The notes under the pieces are model-generated. The model ran no database searches and was not told the origin of the DNA. It was given only the letters and a program-made list of their open reading frames with translations. A program made the position numbers and the translations under genes. This document shows positions 1-9,823 of a stretch of 44,945 nt of DNA, one piece after another. Every line of letters begins with the position of its first letter. Within the stretch, counting starts at the first letter, position 1. This DNA is from Bacteroidales bacterium (lineage in GTDB: Bacteria > Bacteroidota > Bacteroidia > Bacteroidales > Muribaculaceae), in contig JAUNNJ010000011.1 in the NCBI GenBank assembly GCA_030531495.1, positions 1 through 44,945 on the forward strand, read 5' to 3'.

Positions 1-54
1 GCCGGAAAACCGGCGGGAACGGGGGCTTTTGTGGGTGGACGGAGGATGGGTGGC

Positions 55-88
55 AAAAAAAAGTGTGAGCCACAACTGCAGCCCACAC
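55..88 (-). terminator. Rho-independent terminator after the symporter
   Basis: On the minus strand an 8-base stem (GTGTGGGC with GCTCACAC, one mismatch) is followed directly by eight T. It lies about 30 bases past the stop codon of the symporter gene, so it probably ends that transcript. Confidence 0.7.
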
Positions 89-118
89 ATTATATATAAT
101 AAAATAATGCGATTGATG

Positions 119-1339
119 CTATTCTTGCGCTTCGGCGTCGGGCACTTGGTTGCCGCAGAACCGCTGCATGACAATGGCGCATGATGCATCACCCGTAATC
201 GACATGGTGGTGCGGCCCATGTCTACAATTCGGTCGATGCCTGCTACGATGGCTACGCCTTCAAGTGGGAGTCCTGCCGAAGCAAACACCATCGCCATCA
301 ACGCGAGTGCCCCACCCGGAATGCCGGGGGTGCCTATAGATGCCACTGTGGCGGCAAGCGCAATCGACACATATTGCCCCATTGTGAGGAGGATGCCTGC
401 ACAGTGTGCAACAAACACGCTTGTGACGCCAAGGTAGATGGCCACACCATCCATATTGATGGTGGCCCCCAATGGAAGTACGAATTCGCGAATGGGCTTT
501 TTTACCCCTAATTTGCCTGCACACTCTTCGGTGTAAGGCAATGTGGCGATGCTGGAGTCGCTTGAATAGGCGAAGAGCATAGCTGGTGCCATACCCTTGA
601 AGAATTTCAACGGACTGATTTTGCCCAATGCGCGCACGGCTGCTGAATAGACAAACACTGCGTGGATGACGAAGCAGAGGTAGGTGACCAAAATCAACAC
701 GGCAAACGAGCCAAGCACAGTGGGGCCATTGACAGCCACCACTGGGGTGAGCATACAGAAAATACCGATTGGAGAGAGCGCCATAATGTAGGCGAGCACC
801 TTGGTGACCACCTCATTGAAACTCAAGACCACCTCTTTGGCATATTTTGCTTTTTCCCCAACATTCACGATGGCTACACCGAAAAATATGGCGATAACGA
901 TGACTTGCATCATCAGCATTGAGGACAATGGCTCAATAATATTCTTTGGAAACATTGCCATAATCTGGTCCATCAGCGTGATTGAAACGGCTTCAACGGT
1001 GTTGGTGTTTGGAATCTTGACGGCTGGAAACAAGTCGGCGAGAACAGACGACAACACCAAAGCGAGGGTGACGGCAAAAACTGTGGTAACCATGAAATAC
1101 AACAGTGAGCGTAAGCCCAACTTCCCCACCAGCTTGATATCTTTCATTGAGATAATGCCTGATATCACAGAAAGCAACACAAGAGGCACAACAATAAACT
1201 TGAGCAGATTCAAGAATATCGCACCAAAAGGAGCGATATAGGTTTGTGCAAAATCAGCATAATTTTGCATCAAGCATCCCACTATCACCGAGAGAACCAG
1301 CGACAGTGCGATTTGGGCAGAGAATGACAACTTTTTCAT
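119..1339 (-). CDS. Dicarboxylate/amino acid:cation symporter (DAACS family)
   Basis: Inner-membrane secondary transporter of the glutamate/aspartate/C4-dicarboxylate:cation symporter family (GltP/GltT/DctA-like); 406 aa is the usual length. The sequence shows several hydrophobic segments and the family signatures in order: the serine-rich re-entrant loop AYSSDSSIATLP near residue 260, GATINMDG near residue 295, the second loop GTPGIPGG near 335, and the substrate-binding helix AGIDRIVDMGRTTM with ITGD after it. The NMDG motif and the Asp/Arg of the last helix are the known cation and substrate ligands in this family. Substrate (glutamate, aspartate or a dicarboxylate) cannot be decided from sequence. 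It begins at ATG 1339, 61 bases after the coiled-coil gene, has no clear promoter of its own, and may be transcribed with the genes upstream. Confidence 0.93.
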   Translation of the reverse strand: MKKLSFSAQIALSLVLSVIVGCLMQNYADFAQTYIAPFGAIFLNLLKFIVVPLVLLSVISGIISMKDIKLVGKLGLRSLLYFMVTTVFAVTLALVLSSVLADLFPAVKIPNTNTVEAVSITLMDQIMAMFPKNIIEPLSSMLMMQVIVIAIFFGVAIVNVGEKAKYAKEVVLSFNEVVTKVLAYIMALSPIGIFCMLTPVVAVNGPTVLGSFAVLILVTYLCFVIHAVFVYSAAVRALGKISPLKFFKGMAPAMLFAYSSDSSIATLPYTEECAGKLGVKKPIREFVLPLGATINMDGVAIYLGVTSVFVAHCAGILLTMGQYVSIALAATVASIGTPGIPGGALALMAMVFASAGLPLEGVAIVAGIDRIVDMGRTTMSITGDASCAIVMQRFCGNQVPDAEAQE

Positions 1340-1400
1340 ATTCAGTAGTGGTTTTAAAGAGTAATTAGTTTTTTGTATTAGTTTTCAATATCATCCGGAA

Positions 1401-3521
1401 TTAGAACAGCGACATTTGTCGACTGTCGGGCACTTTCCGCACAGGTTCGGGCTCGGGTTCGGGCTCAGGAATCACCTTATTGGATGGAGGACTTGGCACA
1501 AGCCAATCGATGTCGTCGAGGAAATCATCGATTTCCGGACTATCGTCGGTTTTTGCCTCCTCAACTGGAGCAGATTCAGGCTCAACAACGGATAAATCAT
1601 CGTCGAGCGTTGGCAGCTCAGCAACTTCTTCCGCAGGAGTGACATCGGAGGCCACGACTTCGGGTTCGGGCTCGAGGTCGGGTGCAACTTGCGCCTCATC
1701 CTCTTCAGGCTCTGTGACAGGCTCTTCTGTTGAAGATTCTTCTACAGTTTCAAGCGCTGGTTCTTCTACCCCATCGGATTCTTCCGGCTGTTCTTCTGCC
1801 TGGAAAATCAGTTCTGTAGCCAAATCGTTGAGCGACTGTTGCTGGTCCGACAATTCGTCGACAGTTTGTTCAAGCACCGCGTTGGCATCGCGGAGTTCGC
1901 TGTTTTCAGCCTTTAGCGAATCTAATTCCTTTTCAAGCGACGCAATCTTTTCATTCAACTGCTCACTTGCACCGGCCACGGCATCAGCATTTGCATTTTT
2001 TGCATCCTGCAACGACTGATTAAGGGCGGCAATCTCGGCATCTTTCGCCTCAACCGACTTCGAAAGCGCCTCAACCTTCTGAGTCAAAGCATCCGCTTCC
2101 TTCTTGCAGCTCTCAGCCTCCTCGCGAATTTCATCGTGAACGAGTTTGGCACCGTCGTATTCCTTACGCAAAAGTTCGTAATCTTTTGCTGCATTTTCAT
2201 TTTCAATGGCCAGCGAATCGCGTTCCTTGGTGAGCGTGGCGATGGTTTCGTCGGTCTTGGCAAACGCCTCCGCACGTTCGGCCAAAGCCAGTTCCGCCTC
2301 TTTGAGCTTCGCCTTCAACTGATCGATTTGATTGGCGAGAGAGATGTCGCGACGATTGTGTCGCTCGGCGGTGTCGGCCACGTGGCGATTAAGTTCAGAC
2401 ACCTGCTTGCTCAACTTCGTGTTTTCGTTCTGGGCAACAATCAACTGCTCCTTTGCATTTTCAGCAGCCAGATTGGCCTCATCCACACTTTGCTTCAGCG
2501 CCTCAATCTCTTTTGATTTCTTATCTTTGAAATCCTCAACCTCCTTAATCATCTCCTCCATCTCAGCCTCCATTTCCTGCTCCTTGTCGGCATCGGCAAC
2601 GGCGGCTTTAAGGGTGGCGATTTCGGCATCTTTGGCAGCCACGGCTTCGGCATGCGCCTTCGCTTCGGCCTCCAATTTCACATTTTGCTCCGACAGTTGC
2701 TTTTCAAGCGCCTCAACTTTTTCATTCAGTTCGCCAGCGGCCTTGGAATCGTCGGAGGCGGCATTTTGCACTTCCTCCAACTTCGTCTGCAACTCTTTCA
2801 CCTCTTTAGCCTTGCGAGCAGCCTCAGAGCGAAGGTCGTTAAGGAGCGCGTTGGTCACCTCCATCTTATCCTTGTATTCGGCGGCGATGCTGTCGAGTTG
2901 CTCTTGCACAGCCTTGTCGTCGGCAGAGGCGCCTCCCGACTGCACTTGAGCCACTTTAAGTTTGTTGAGCAAGCCCTTCTTTTCCACCTCCAGCTGCTCG
3001 ATATCGCTTTCAAGCGAAGTCACGCGCTCGGTGAGCGTGTTGTAGCGAGTTTGGAGAGCGCGGCGTTGGTTTTCGCTTTCCTTGAGGCGCTCGCGCAAAG
3101 GCGAATCGGCTGCGGCATTTGCCGTGAGCGAGCCCAAATGGGTGGTCAGCACCGAGGTGATGTCGTCGATAAGCGCAGCAGGGATATTACCGGCTGAAAC
3201 CGCAGGCGATGCTGCACGAGTTGCGGCAGGCTGGCCACCTTGCGCAGATGCAACTTGTGCAGCCTTCTTTGCCGCTTCGTGCTGACTGCGAGGCACAATG
3301 CCCTCCTCCACCTCTGCTACAGGTTGCTGTTGCACAGGCTGACGGCGAGGCACCACGCTTTCCTCCACATGAGGAGCCGCAGCGGGCTTTGTATCATTTT
3401 TGAACGGGTTGACATAAGGTGAGCGAGCGGCGCGGCCATCGATACCATCGAGTTCGTCGTCGTGTTCTTCGCCATTGTCGGAGAAACCAAAAGCTCGCTT
3501 AATTCCATTAAAAAATCCCAT
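1401..3521 (-). CDS. Large coiled-coil protein, acidic C-terminal region
   Basis: I do not recognise a named family. From ATG 3521 the protein has 706 aa; an in-frame start 11 codons earlier exists but the MGFFNGIKRAFGF beginning looks natural. Order of regions: a short N-terminal segment with an amphipathic start; a proline/glutamine-rich linker to about residue 110; a very long heptad-rich coiled coil (roughly 150-560) made of repeated Lys/Glu/Ala/Leu blocks; a Glu/Pro/Val-rich acidic tail with PEPEPEPEP; and a final RQMSLF. No signal peptide or membrane helix is seen, so it is probably cytoplasmic and structural or scaffolding. It starts 36 bases after the PEP-binding/receiver gene, which suggests one operon and perhaps a shared process. 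The composition can produce false hits to myosin or SMC-like proteins. Confidence 0.75.
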   Translation of the reverse strand: MGFFNGIKRAFGFSDNGEEHDDELDGIDGRAARSPYVNPFKNDTKPAAAPHVEESVVPRRQPVQQQPVAEVEEGIVPRSQHEAAKKAAQVASAQGGQPAATRAASPAVSAGNIPAALIDDITSVLTTHLGSLTANAAADSPLRERLKESENQRRALQTRYNTLTERVTSLESDIEQLEVEKKGLLNKLKVAQVQSGGASADDKAVQEQLDSIAAEYKDKMEVTNALLNDLRSEAARKAKEVKELQTKLEEVQNAASDDSKAAGELNEKVEALEKQLSEQNVKLEAEAKAHAEAVAAKDAEIATLKAAVADADKEQEMEAEMEEMIKEVEDFKDKKSKEIEALKQSVDEANLAAENAKEQLIVAQNENTKLSKQVSELNRHVADTAERHNRRDISLANQIDQLKAKLKEAELALAERAEAFAKTDETIATLTKERDSLAIENENAAKDYELLRKEYDGAKLVHDEIREEAESCKKEADALTQKVEALSKSVEAKDAEIAALNQSLQDAKNANADAVAGASEQLNEKIASLEKELDSLKAENSELRDANAVLEQTVDELSDQQQSLNDLATELIFQAEEQPEESDGVEEPALETVEESSTEEPVTEPEEDEAQVAPDLEPEPEVVASDVTPAEEVAELPTLDDDLSVVEPESAPVEEAKTDDSPEIDDFLDDIDWLVPSPPSNKVIPEPEPEPEPVRKVPDSRQMSLF

Positions 3522-3557
3522 ATCAGTAAATATTTCAACGTTAATGTTCAACAAAAT

Positions 3558-6527
3558 TTATTGTGGCTTCAGCACCACACCACGGCCCTTCATGCCATTG
3601 ATGGCCACAGGCAGAGGTGCGTCGAAACGCACGATGCGCACAAATTCGCACTCGTAGACAGCCGGCATCGACGCCAAATAGTCGAAGTCGACCATGCCTG
3701 CATCGGTCTTCATTCCCACCGTGAAATAACCCACGCCAAACGACGTAAGGTTTTGGAAGAAATGGGTGCCTTGGCTCGGCTCGATAGCATTGTTTGGAGC
3801 AGCCACTTCCACGATAAGGCGTGCCGAAGAAATGTGCGGCCACTTCACCGGAATGCCCAGCGCAGAGTCGGACGAGCCCCATCGGCCAACGCCAATGAGA
3901 ATGTAGCCCTCTCCAGAATCTGTAAAGTTACGATTTATTTTTGCAATTTCATCGGCTATGAGCACATTATTTGTCATAGAAAATTTCTCGGGCTTCACCA
4001 TCACCACATGTTGCACCCCATCCATCATACCGTGACCGAGCGCATTGTTGCTGCTAATGAGCAGTTTGTCGGTGTCGGCCTGGAGCACTTCTTCGTCGAG
4101 CATTTCGCGGCGGTCGACCATCGGACGAATCTGGAGCCAATATAGCGTGCCCTTGTTGCCCTCGCTCATTTCCTTTGGCGACGCCAGCACACCGGCGAAC
4201 TCAATTTCCACCGGGCGGCCCATTTCCTGCTGCCCCGTGGAGAGCATGAAATCGAGCGCTTGAGCCAACGGGAACACGCCGTGCTGAAGCACATTGGCGA
4301 AAGTGACCACCTTGCGGCCCATACCCTCGTCGGTGTCGATGATGCGCTCGTTTTGGAAATCGTAGGTCGACACCAGATATTTCAGATGGCCCTGCTTGCC
4401 GGCATCGTCCACACGCAGACGCGCGATGTCGAAGCCCTCGTCCATCGAGAATTCCTGCTCTGGCACATTGGTCGACAGGCCGTAGAAGAAACGCTGCGTG
4501 TCGCGAAGCGCGAGGTCGAGCGTGGAAGTTTGCAGCACATGCGACGGGTGACGAGGCGAGAAACGCAACGCCATGCCGCCGTCGACGATGTATTTCCCCA
4601 GTCCCACAGCCACTTCGGCAATGCCGTCGGCGGGTTGCTCGTCGCCCACGGGATAGTAGTTGAGCGAGCGGCCCACACCCGAGAGCGAAGGATAGTAGTG
4701 GTCGCCATGCTGCTGGCCCACCGCCTCCTGAATGATAACCGCCATCTTTTCCTGGTCGATGACATTGCTCGTGGCCACCATGTAGGCCTTGCTGTCGGCA
4801 AAGAACACCGACGCATACACACCCTTCACCGCATCTGAAAGGAGACGGATGGTGAGCTCGCGGTCCTCGAAATGAGGCACCATATATGTAGAGTAGACGC
4901 CAGCAAACGGCTGATAGTGACTGTCTTCAAGCAAACTTGAGCTGCGCACCGCCAACGGGCCTTCGAGCACATCGTAGAGCGAGTGCAAATCGCCCTCGAC
5001 CGACTCTGGAAGCCGGGCGGCGAGGAAAGCCTTCAGAATCTCGGCGTCGGAAATGTTGGACAAAGCCAACGGATAGAGGCCGTTGATTTCCATAAATTCG
5101 TCGAACACATCGGTGCAGAGCACCACAGTGTGGGGGATGCGAATCACGGCACCCTCAAAATTGTCGCACACCGGATTGTTCTTAATCATGGAATCGATAA
5201 ACGCCAGGCCGCGTCCCTTGCCGCCAAGCGACCCCTTGCCGATGCGGGCAAAGTTGCTATAGCGGTCGAAGCGGTCTTTATGGAATTCGGCAACCACGCC
5301 ACGATTCTTCATCTTACGGTATTTCACGATAAGGTCGAAGAAAAGTTGGCGTACGGCGGGAGCCTCGCTGATGTCGCGGAAACGGTGCATCTTCACCACC
5401 TGCGCAATGGGGAACAAGGCGCGCGAATAGAGCCAACGCGAAATGTGGTTGCGCTGGGCATGGTAGAGCAGCGACTCGGCAGGAATTTTGAAGATATTGT
5501 CCTGGAGTTCCTTCAGATTGTGGATGCGCATAATCTCCTCGCCCGAATCAGGGTTGATGATGACGAAATCGCCGAAACCGAAATTCGTCATCACGGCATT
5601 GCCCATGTCCACAGGCAGTTTCTTGCTATTCTTGTCGAGGAATGTGCCGTCAAACTCATTCATATAGGCGGCATTTTCCGTGTCGCTCGACTCGATGATG
5701 ATAGGCAGGTTGGGATCCTGGCTGCGCAGGTAGCGCGCCAGTTTCAAGCCCGCCTGCTTGTCTTTCTCCTCGCCGCGCACAAACGACACGTCGCTGATGA
5801 CGCCCAGAATATGGTCGTGATACTTGTCGTAGAGCGCCACCGCCTCGTCGTAGTTGCGCGCAAGCATCACCTTCGGACGCCCGCGCATACGCATCATCGT
5901 TTCGTGGGCGTTGAGCGCCTCGGTGGAGAAGCGGCGGCTCTGGCGCAGAATGAAGTTGTAGAGCGTAGGGAGAATTGAAGAATAGAAGCGAACGGAGTCC
6001 TCCACAAGGAGAATCATCTGAATGCCCACTTGCGAAACATCGTTCTCGGCATTCATCTTGTCCTCAATCAGTTTGATAATCGCCACCAGCAAATCCACGT
6101 TGCCAAGCCAACTGAACACATAGTCGACCGCCGAAAAATCTTCGTTTTGCAGCCTTCGCGACACCTCGCGGGAAAACGGCGTGAGCACCACAAAAGGCAC
6201 CTGCGGACGCATCAACTTAAACTCCTTCGCCTTCACGAAAGTTTCGCTCACATCCACACCGGGCATGGCGATAATCAGGTCGTACTCCTTTTCGCGAATC
6301 GCAGCAAACGCCGCGTCGTAGTTAGGCACACGCGTCACGCGCGGAGGCGAAGAAAGGTTCAGCGACATGTATTCGAAGAAAATCTGTTCTTCCACACGGC
6401 CATCCTCCTCCATCATGAAAGCGTCGTAGGTGGAAGCGATGAGCAGCACATTAGTGATGCGCTGGCGCATCAGGTCGTGAAATGCCGTATCCTTGAGAAA
6501 TAGTTGACTTAAAAGCGCTTCGTTCAT
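3558..6527 (-). CDS. Receiver-like domains fused to a PEP/pyruvate-binding ATP-grasp domain
   Basis: A 989-aa protein with two parts. Residues 1-140 look like a degenerate receiver domain. Residues 165-310 look like a complete one: LLVEDS (acidic pair), VISDVSF (phospho-acceptor Asp), IIIESSD (switch Ser) and FLDKNSKK (Lys). From about 425 to 800 follows a PEP-synthase/PPDK N-terminal nucleotide-binding domain: GKGSLGGKGRGLAF, PLAVRSSSLLEDS, FAGVYSTYM and the ending YWLQIRPMVDRR. The phosphohistidine domain and the PEP/pyruvate TIM barrel of true PEP synthase or PPDK are absent; the last 190 residues are a region I cannot name. It therefore cannot be a complete PEP synthase. A phosphorylation-controlled phosphotransferase or ATP-dependent regulator is an inference. 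It starts at ATG 6527 behind a consensus promoter and leads the coiled-coil gene. Confidence 0.85.
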   Translation of the reverse strand: MNEALLSQLFLKDTAFHDLMRQRITNVLLIASTYDAFMMEEDGRVEEQIFFEYMSLNLSSPPRVTRVPNYDAAFAAIREKEYDLIIAMPGVDVSETFVKAKEFKLMRPQVPFVVLTPFSREVSRRLQNEDFSAVDYVFSWLGNVDLLVAIIKLIEDKMNAENDVSQVGIQMILLVEDSVRFYSSILPTLYNFILRQSRRFSTEALNAHETMMRMRGRPKVMLARNYDEAVALYDKYHDHILGVISDVSFVRGEEKDKQAGLKLARYLRSQDPNLPIIIESSDTENAAYMNEFDGTFLDKNSKKLPVDMGNAVMTNFGFGDFVIINPDSGEEIMRIHNLKELQDNIFKIPAESLLYHAQRNHISRWLYSRALFPIAQVVKMHRFRDISEAPAVRQLFFDLIVKYRKMKNRGVVAEFHKDRFDRYSNFARIGKGSLGGKGRGLAFIDSMIKNNPVCDNFEGAVIRIPHTVVLCTDVFDEFMEINGLYPLALSNISDAEILKAFLAARLPESVEGDLHSLYDVLEGPLAVRSSSLLEDSHYQPFAGVYSTYMVPHFEDRELTIRLLSDAVKGVYASVFFADSKAYMVATSNVIDQEKMAVIIQEAVGQQHGDHYYPSLSGVGRSLNYYPVGDEQPADGIAEVAVGLGKYIVDGGMALRFSPRHPSHVLQTSTLDLALRDTQRFFYGLSTNVPEQEFSMDEGFDIARLRVDDAGKQGHLKYLVSTYDFQNERIIDTDEGMGRKVVTFANVLQHGVFPLAQALDFMLSTGQQEMGRPVEIEFAGVLASPKEMSEGNKGTLYWLQIRPMVDRREMLDEEVLQADTDKLLISSNNALGHGMMDGVQHVVMVKPEKFSMTNNVLIADEIAKINRNFTDSGEGYILIGVGRWGSSDSALGIPVKWPHISSARLIVEVAAPNNAIEPSQGTHFFQNLTSFGVGYFTVGMKTDAGMVDFDYLASMPAVYECEFVRIVRFDAPLPVAINGMKGRGVVLKPQ

Positions 6528-6547
6528 TCTGTTGACAATTATTTATA

Positions 6548-6578
6548 CAAAAATACTGAAAACGAGCGAGCTTTCAAA
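6548..6578 (-). promoter_or_regulatory. Bacteroidetes-type promoter of the receiver/ATP-grasp gene
   Basis: Minus strand TTTG (6578-6575), 19-base spacer, TATTTTTG (6555-6548), about 20 bases before ATG 6527. This fits the Bacteroidetes -33/-7 consensus and separates this gene from the hsd operon upstream. Confidence 0.65.
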
Positions 6579-6630
6579 ATAGCGAGGCGAAAAAAAAGCG
6601 GGGTTTGCTGGGTTGTATAGCTATATTGCT

Positions 6631-9600
6631 TTAGTCGTTAAACTTACCGTTGGCAAATCCAAAGTACTTTGTAAAGAATGCCTTTAGCCTGTTAAGAACA
6701 TGCTCCACCTTGCCTTGGCGGTTTGCATTTGGATCGAATGGGTTGATTGGAGGCATAATGTTGTTCAGTTCCAGACCACCTTCAGGAACATAGCCACGAG
6801 TAAAGGCCATTTCAATGAACTCCAAAGCCATGTCGCTCTTCAGATGCTCTTCTGCAACAAGTTCTGCAAACTCAGCCTTCTTCTGTTCATTGAGATATGT
6901 CTGCCATTCCTCATAGACATCGCCAGTGGCAGTCATGCTTTCTATGAAGCGTACAATAAGTTCCTTCTTGTCTCGCAAGTCGGCACTTGACTCGATGGAT
7001 TTGATAATGCGGATGTGAATCTCGCTATCCTGACAATGACTGTCATGATACAATTTCACCAGATAGAGAATGTAATCAATGTTGACCTCCACCTGCTTAA
7101 CGAGTTCCATTTCAAACTCAATGTCATCATTTACATTAGTCTTATCTCCATCGCGGTGTGTACGATAGAAATCGTGCAAGTCAATGTAAACGCTTGTATA
7201 ATCTTGAATTTCTCTTGCAGTAAGCGGATTGAGTTCTGCAAACTGATCGAAGCAACTCAAAAGGTTGATGAAACGGAGAACCGTGCCAAACAGTTTGATG
7301 AAGTCACGCTCCTTCTGTTCACCTACAGGGATAGTACCAGGTGGGACGAGAGCCTTCAACTCTTCAACAAACTCAACATAGCCCTTAACGTGTTTGCCCT
7401 TCTCATCTGTATAGCCGTTAAAGTAGTCCTCGAACGGACGGAGTATCACTGTACCCTTGGCATCAGCATCGCCAAAGAGCGACAGAGCTTTGTTCGTCTG
7501 GTCTTCAAGATTACGGAAGCATACGATGTTGCCAGCATTCTTCACAGAGTTCAGAATGCGGTTTGTACGGCTGTAAGACTGTATCAGACCATGATAACGC
7601 AGATTCTTATCAACCCACAAAGTATTGAGGGTTGTGGCATCAAATCCTGTCAGGAACATGTTCACAACAATAAGAATGTCTATCTCACGATTCTTCATGC
7701 GAAGCGACACGTCCTTATAATAGTTAGGGAACTTGTCTGCTGATGTATCATAGTTGGTCGAGAACATGTTGTTATAGTCCTTGATAGCACGCTCCAAGAA
7801 GTCACGGCTGCTTTCATCCATGCCATCGGTGCTGTCGGAGTCTTCATCCTTAATTTCTTCGCCCACTTCATCATTGACTCCATAAGAGAAGATTGTGGCT
7901 ATTTTGAGTTTTTTGTTCTCTGGCAATTCTGCCATCTGCTTCTGGAACTCATTGTAATACAGTTTGGCTGCCTCAATGCTTTGCACGGCAAGCATAGAGT
8001 TGAAGCCACTGAGTTTAGCTTTTTTCCTGACTTCCTCATAGTCCTTTTCTCCATAGTGCTTCACCACATCAGCCACATCATTCAACTGCTTGAAGATGTA
8101 GGAACTTGCCTGTTTCGTCTGCTGTGCATAATGCTCCAGAATATAGCTTGTGACGTTGCCAATGCGCTGTGCTGACATCAGAGCCTTTTCACGCTCAATG
8201 TCCCAAACCTGAGCGTTCTCGATGCTCTTCTTGCTCTTCATGGTGCTGACATAGGTCACACGGAATGGGAGCACATTGTGGTCACGGATAGCGTCTACAA
8301 TAGTGTAGGTATGAAGTCTTCTGCCAAACACATCATCCGTTGTTCTGAGGTTGCCACGACTGCCAGACACATTCTCTGCAAAGATTGGTGTACCAGTGAA
8401 GCCAAAGATGTAGTATTTCTTGAACTTCTTGACGATAGCCGCGTGCATATCGCCAAACTGTGAACGATGGCACTCATCGAACACCATCACCACATTCTTG
8501 CCGAAGATTTCATGTGTTGGGAATCTCTTAATCAGCGATGTGAGCTTTTGTATTGTGGTGATGACAATCTTGCACTTTGGATTCTTCAACTGACCTTCCA
8601 GAATCTTTGTAGATGCGTTGCCATTGGCAGCACCTTTCTGGAAGCGGTCATACTCCTTCATTGTCTGATAGTCAAGGTCTTTTCGGTCAACCACAAACAC
8701 AACCTTATCTATGAAGTCGTACTTTGTAGCCAACTGTGCAGCCTTGAACGAAGTCAGGGTTTTACCCGAACCTGTTGTGTGCCATACATATCCGCAAGCG
8801 CGTATTGTGCCTTGCTTCTTCATGTTGTGAGCACGCTCTATCTGGTTCAGTAGCGCCTCGGTTGCAGCAATCTGGTAAGGGCGCATCACAAGCAACAAGT
8901 CCTGTTCTGTCAGCACACAGAAGCGTGTGAGGACATTGAGCAGAGTATGGCGAGAGAAGAATGTGGCGGTAAAGTCAACAAGGTCATTGAGAACCTGGTT
9001 ACTGGCATCTGCCCAATAGCTGGTAAACTCAAACGAGTTGCTTGTCTTAGGCTTATTCTTGTTCCCTCCTTTTTTAATCTCATTGATATGGCTATCTCGG
9101 GTTGTATTGCTATAGTACTTTGTTTGTGTGCCGTTGCTCACCACAAAGATTTGAACATACTCGAACAATCCGTTCCCTGCCCAGAAAGACTCTCTGCCGT
9201 ATCGGTTTATCTGGTTGAAAGCCTCTTTGATGCTTACACCTCGCTTCTTCAACTCAATATGAACCAAAGGCAAACCATTTACAAGGATGCTGACATCATA
9301 ACGATTAGGACGTTTACCCTCCCACACCTCGTATTGGTTGATTACCTGTGTGCGGTTGGCATGAACATCATCTTTCTTAATCAGATAGATATTCTTTTCC
9401 TCGCCATTGTCGCACTTCAGGGTTTTTACAAAGTCGGTCTGGATTGTCCTTGTTTTGTCTATAATACCTTTACCCTCTGAGGCTATTTCTGTCTTGAAGA
9501 ACCTGCTCCATTCGTTATCGGTGAAGTGGTAGTTGTTCAGTTCCTCCAATTTTACACGCAGATTGGCAATGAGTTCATCCTCATTGTGTATCTGTGCATA

Positions 9601-9747
9601 TTCATAGCCCTGACGTTGGAGTTGTTCAATAAGCGAACGCTCCAAGTCGGCTTCAGTTTGATAGCCATCATCAGCAACCATTGCAGAACGCTCATAATGA
9701 GCCACAACGGTGCTGGTGTTATTTTCTGAAAGGATACTATAATGCAT
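6631..9747 (-). CDS. hsdR: Type I restriction enzyme R subunit (HsdR)
   Basis: Motor and nuclease subunit of a type I restriction-modification enzyme. From ATG 9747 it has 1,038 aa, normal for the family. Order: N-terminal nuclease with the PD-(D/E)XK core (YDVSIL then HIELKKRG near residue 165); SF2 translocase with Walker A HTTGSGKT near 326, DECH box VMVFDECHRSQFG near 422, FTGTP motif III, and YSRTNR motif VI; then the helical C-terminal part. All key residues are present, so it looks active. An upstream TTG gives a longer frame of 1,059 aa, but the residues before MHYSILSEN match an 18-bp direct repeat (9769-9784 and 9787-9802) and are not family-like. It is the last gene of the operon hsdM-hsdS-four-helix-hsdR, starting 76 bases after the four-helix gene. 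Confidence 0.97.
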   Translation of the reverse strand: MHYSILSENNTSTVVAHYERSAMVADDGYQTEADLERSLIEQLQRQGYEYAQIHNEDELIANLRVKLEELNNYHFTDNEWSRFFKTEIASEGKGIIDKTRTIQTDFVKTLKCDNGEEKNIYLIKKDDVHANRTQVINQYEVWEGKRPNRYDVSILVNGLPLVHIELKKRGVSIKEAFNQINRYGRESFWAGNGLFEYVQIFVVSNGTQTKYYSNTTRDSHINEIKKGGNKNKPKTSNSFEFTSYWADASNQVLNDLVDFTATFFSRHTLLNVLTRFCVLTEQDLLLVMRPYQIAATEALLNQIERAHNMKKQGTIRACGYVWHTTGSGKTLTSFKAAQLATKYDFIDKVVFVVDRKDLDYQTMKEYDRFQKGAANGNASTKILEGQLKNPKCKIVITTIQKLTSLIKRFPTHEIFGKNVVMVFDECHRSQFGDMHAAIVKKFKKYYIFGFTGTPIFAENVSGSRGNLRTTDDVFGRRLHTYTIVDAIRDHNVLPFRVTYVSTMKSKKSIENAQVWDIEREKALMSAQRIGNVTSYILEHYAQQTKQASSYIFKQLNDVADVVKHYGEKDYEEVRKKAKLSGFNSMLAVQSIEAAKLYYNEFQKQMAELPENKKLKIATIFSYGVNDEVGEEIKDEDSDSTDGMDESSRDFLERAIKDYNNMFSTNYDTSADKFPNYYKDVSLRMKNREIDILIVVNMFLTGFDATTLNTLWVDKNLRYHGLIQSYSRTNRILNSVKNAGNIVCFRNLEDQTNKALSLFGDADAKGTVILRPFEDYFNGYTDEKGKHVKGYVEFVEELKALVPPGTIPVGEQKERDFIKLFGTVLRFINLLSCFDQFAELNPLTAREIQDYTSVYIDLHDFYRTHRDGDKTNVNDDIEFEMELVKQVEVNIDYILYLVKLYHDSHCQDSEIHIRIIKSIESSADLRDKKELIVRFIESMTATGDVYEEWQTYLNEQKKAEFAELVAEEHLKSDMALEFIEMAFTRGYVPEGGLELNNIMPPINPFDPNANRQGKVEHVLNRLKAFFTKYFGFANGKFND

Positions 9748-9823
9748 GGGGGTGAGTCTTGTTGATTTTGTTATTAGCGGGAGTAATGTTATTATCGGGA
9801 GTGACGTCAATCACGTTCTTTTT

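Noticed and set aside
1480..3285. Plus-strand serine/alanine-rich frames inside the coiled-coil gene
   Set aside because: Shadow frames of the repeated Glu/Ala codons; no start context or motif.
3558..6527. Calling the gene PEP synthase (ppsA) or PPDK
   Set aside because: The phosphohistidine and PEP/pyruvate domains are not present.
9748..9810. TTG-started extension of hsdR
   Set aside because: It is made from an 18-bp direct repeat and is not like HsdR N-termini; ATG 9747 begins a family-like sequence.
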